Shown: one piece after another, positions 23,561 through 24,974 of the stretch
How positions within the stretch are numbered: position 1 is the stretch's first letter
Layout: each line of letters starts with the position of its first letter
Source of the DNA: an uncultured Lachnospiraceae bacterium
Lineage (GTDB): Bacteria > Bacillota > Clostridia > Lachnospirales > Lachnospiraceae
Direction: 5' to 3'
Length of the DNA stretch: 24,974 nt
NCBI GenBank assembly: GCA_910577445.1
Contig: CAJTMZ010000064.1
Coordinates: forward strand, 1 to 24,974
The notes under the pieces: generated by a model
The model's database searches: none
What the model was told of the DNA's origin: nothing
The model's input: only the letters and a program-made list of their open reading frames with translations
Program-made: the position numbers and the translations under genes

Positions 23561-24813
23561 TTCAGGGGATTTTTGTAAAATTCCCTGAAGTCCGAATAGC
23601 CTTCTTTCTGCAGTTGTTCCTTCTGGAACTTTTTATTCTTGTTCATCCTCACCACAAGCACCTGACTGCCTTCTTCCCTCTCCTTTTGGGCCATGGCTAT
23701 CACCCTGCAAAGCTCCTCTCCCGGAAGCCCCTTTTCCAGCAGATAGGCAACCTTAGGCTGCGAGGGAACCTGAAAACCGCTTTCCATAAGAAGCAGAATA
23801 ATTCGCTCAAACCCGATGGAAAACCCGCAGGCCGGGACGTCGTTTCCCGTAAATTTTCCTACCATCTTATCGTATCTTCCGCCGCCTCCGCAGCTTCCGC
23901 CAAACTCAGGCATGGCGACCTCAAAAATCGTCCCCGTATAATAGGACATTCCCCGCACCAGCGTGGGGTCGAACACAAGGGCAAAATCAGAGCTTTTCGT
24001 TGCGCCTACGCTGTCCATAATCTCTTTCAGGCTTTTCTTAACCTCGTCCTCCAGAAAATCTCCCAGCCGCTCGCCCAGAAAAGCAAGGCCATCCCCAGCC
24101 TCTTCCATTCCCTTAAAAAGTGCCAGATATTTTTCCACACATTCCTTTCCGAAACCGTTTGAAAGAAGCTCTGCCTCCACGCCGGAAAGGCCAATCTTAT
24201 CCATCTTGTCCAATGTGATAAACACACTGTCATAGTCCGCTTCCTGAAAACCGCTGTAAGCCGCCATGGCCTTTAAAATCCGCCTCTCGTTAATCCTGAT
24301 TTGGAAATTTTTAAAGCCCAGCTTTCCAAGTGTGGTGGTGGTCGCCAGAATCAGCTCGATTTCCGCCAGATTGGAAGGCTCGCCCAAAATATCGATATCG
24401 CACTGCATGAACTGGCGGTAGCGTCCCCTCTGGGGCTTGTCCGCACGCCAGACATTTCCCATCTGCAGCGCCTTGAAAGGACTGGGCAGCTCGTTTGCAT
24501 GGTTGGAATAAAACCGCACCAGCGGAACCGTCAAATCATACCGAAGGCCGCCGTCCACCAAATCCCTCTCGCTTTCCGCCTTCTCCAGATTCAGCTTTTC
24601 CCCTCTTTTCAAAATCTTGAAAATCAGTTTTTCATTCTCTCCCCCCTGCTTATTGCTCAGATTTTCTATATTTTCCACACAGGGCGTCTCTATAGGCAGA
24701 AAACCAAACTTTCCATAGGTTTCCTTAATCACGCCAATCACATAATCCCGAATCCTCATTTCCTCCGGGAGAATATCCTTCATGCCGGTTACCGGCTTCC
24801 TGCTAAGTCCCAT
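23557..24813 (-). CDS. hisS: Histidine--tRNA ligase (HisRS), variant with short C-terminal domain
   Basis: A 418-residue class II aminoacyl-tRNA synthetase of the HisRS group. It has the opening PVTGMKDILPEEM, motif 2 GNVWRADKPQRGRYRQF (119-135), the histidine-binding motif LVRGMSYYTGTIFEV (285-299, a variant of the usual RGLDYYTRTVFE), GGSCGGGGRYD and motif 3 ACGFSIGFERI (328-338). Only about 80 residues follow motif 3, ending in KNKKFQKEQLQKEGYSDFREFYKNPLK-type sequence, so the anticodon-binding domain is shorter than usual. I believe some Clostridia carry this form beside a standard HisRS; that is from memory, not from this window. It has a clear promoter and GGAGGAT before the ATG. The downstream phosphopantetheinyl transferase gene overlaps it by four bases. 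Confidence 0.9.
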   Translation of the reverse strand: MGLSRKPVTGMKDILPEEMRIRDYVIGVIKETYGKFGFLPIETPCVENIENLSNKQGGENEKLIFKILKRGEKLNLEKAESERDLVDGGLRYDLTVPLVRFYSNHANELPSPFKALQMGNVWRADKPQRGRYRQFMQCDIDILGEPSNLAEIELILATTTTLGKLGFKNFQIRINERRILKAMAAYSGFQEADYDSVFITLDKMDKIGLSGVEAELLSNGFGKECVEKYLALFKGMEEAGDGLAFLGERLGDFLEDEVKKSLKEIMDSVGATKSSDFALVFDPTLVRGMSYYTGTIFEVAMPEFGGSCGGGGRYDKMVGKFTGNDVPACGFSIGFERIILLLMESGFQVPSQPKVAYLLEKGLPGEELCRVIAMAQKEREEGSQVLVVRMNKNKKFQKEQLQKEGYSDFREFYKNPLK

Positions 24814-24895
24814 TTAAATCCTCCATTCCAATGCGGTAAACGCCCGTCAGCGCCCATCCGTCCTTTTCGCTTCTGCTGATTGATATACTGCGTAG

Positions 24896-24924
24896 ATTTT
24901 ACACTTTTTTTCCATAGAATACAA
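24896..24924 (-). promoter_or_regulatory. Sigma-A-type promoter for hisS
   Basis: On the minus strand, TTGTAT (24919-24924) and TAAAAT (24896-24901) are separated by exactly 17 bases. The predicted leader is about 75 bases, too short for a T-box riboswitch, and no T-box motif was seen. Confidence 0.65.
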
Positions 24925-24974
24925 GACCTTTCGGGAACTTGGCACGGAAATCAATTTTCAGATTTCGGTGAAAT

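Noticed and set aside
24814..24974. T-box riboswitch controlling hisS
   Set aside because: The predicted leader is only about 75 bases and no T-box sequence or terminator hairpin was found.
1..24974. CRISPR array, tRNA or rRNA genes, insertion sequences
   Set aside because: No regularly spaced repeats of array type, no cloverleaf-like sequences and no transposase frames were recognised by eye.

Overview
The window looks like chromosome from a Clostridia-class Bacillota, most likely a gut Lachnospiraceae. The reasons are strong AGGAGG-type ribosome binding sites, low-to-mid GC coding sequence, a giant two-ATPase acyl-CoA dehydratase activator, a DUF4317 gene, an OmpR/ABC/histidine-kinase cassette of Gram-positive type, and a Clostridia-style histidyl-tRNA synthetase. 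This taxonomic call is inference from gene content. No rRNA, tRNA, CRISPR array, insertion sequence or phage gene was recognised.

Layout. Bases 1-4320 (minus strand): a DUF4349 lipoprotein downstream of an M16C zinc metalloprotease that has its own promoter. Bases 4321-6287: an AT-richer ATPase/PD-(D/E)XK protein of accessory character, then an AT-rich gap with a terminator. Bases 6288-8457 (minus): a protein of unknown function, a sigma-70-like protein with no DNA-recognition regions, and a rhomboid-like membrane protein that lacks the catalytic serine but carries a C-terminal zinc-binding cluster. A divergent promoter region at 8458-8702 separates these from the only plus-strand operon, the 1420-residue activator plus DUF4317 (8703-14126), which ends at a bidirectional terminator.

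Bases 14172-18639 (minus): an HDOD signalling protein with a repeat-containing leader, a small coiled-coil protein, a MATE exporter and a YhcG-type nuclease. Bases 18710-22116 (minus): a response regulator, ABC ATPase, ABC permease and histidine kinase, probably a self-regulated export or detoxification cassette. A row of four TCTTAACC-like repeats spaced 11-12 bp sits just upstream of a TATAAT box before the ABC genes. Bases 22153-22669: a membrane-anchored LuxR-type regulator whose N-terminal hydrophobic segment lies in another frame, joined at TTT-TGA directly after a strong hairpin. Bases 22826-24813: a phosphopantetheinyl transferase that overlaps the stop codon of a histidyl-tRNA synthetase by four bases.

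Most of the window is ordinary housekeeping and accessory chromosome. The items most worth a second look are the split LuxR gene, the operator array of the ABC cassette, the degenerate sigma factor, the catalytically dead rhomboid and the HDOD leader.
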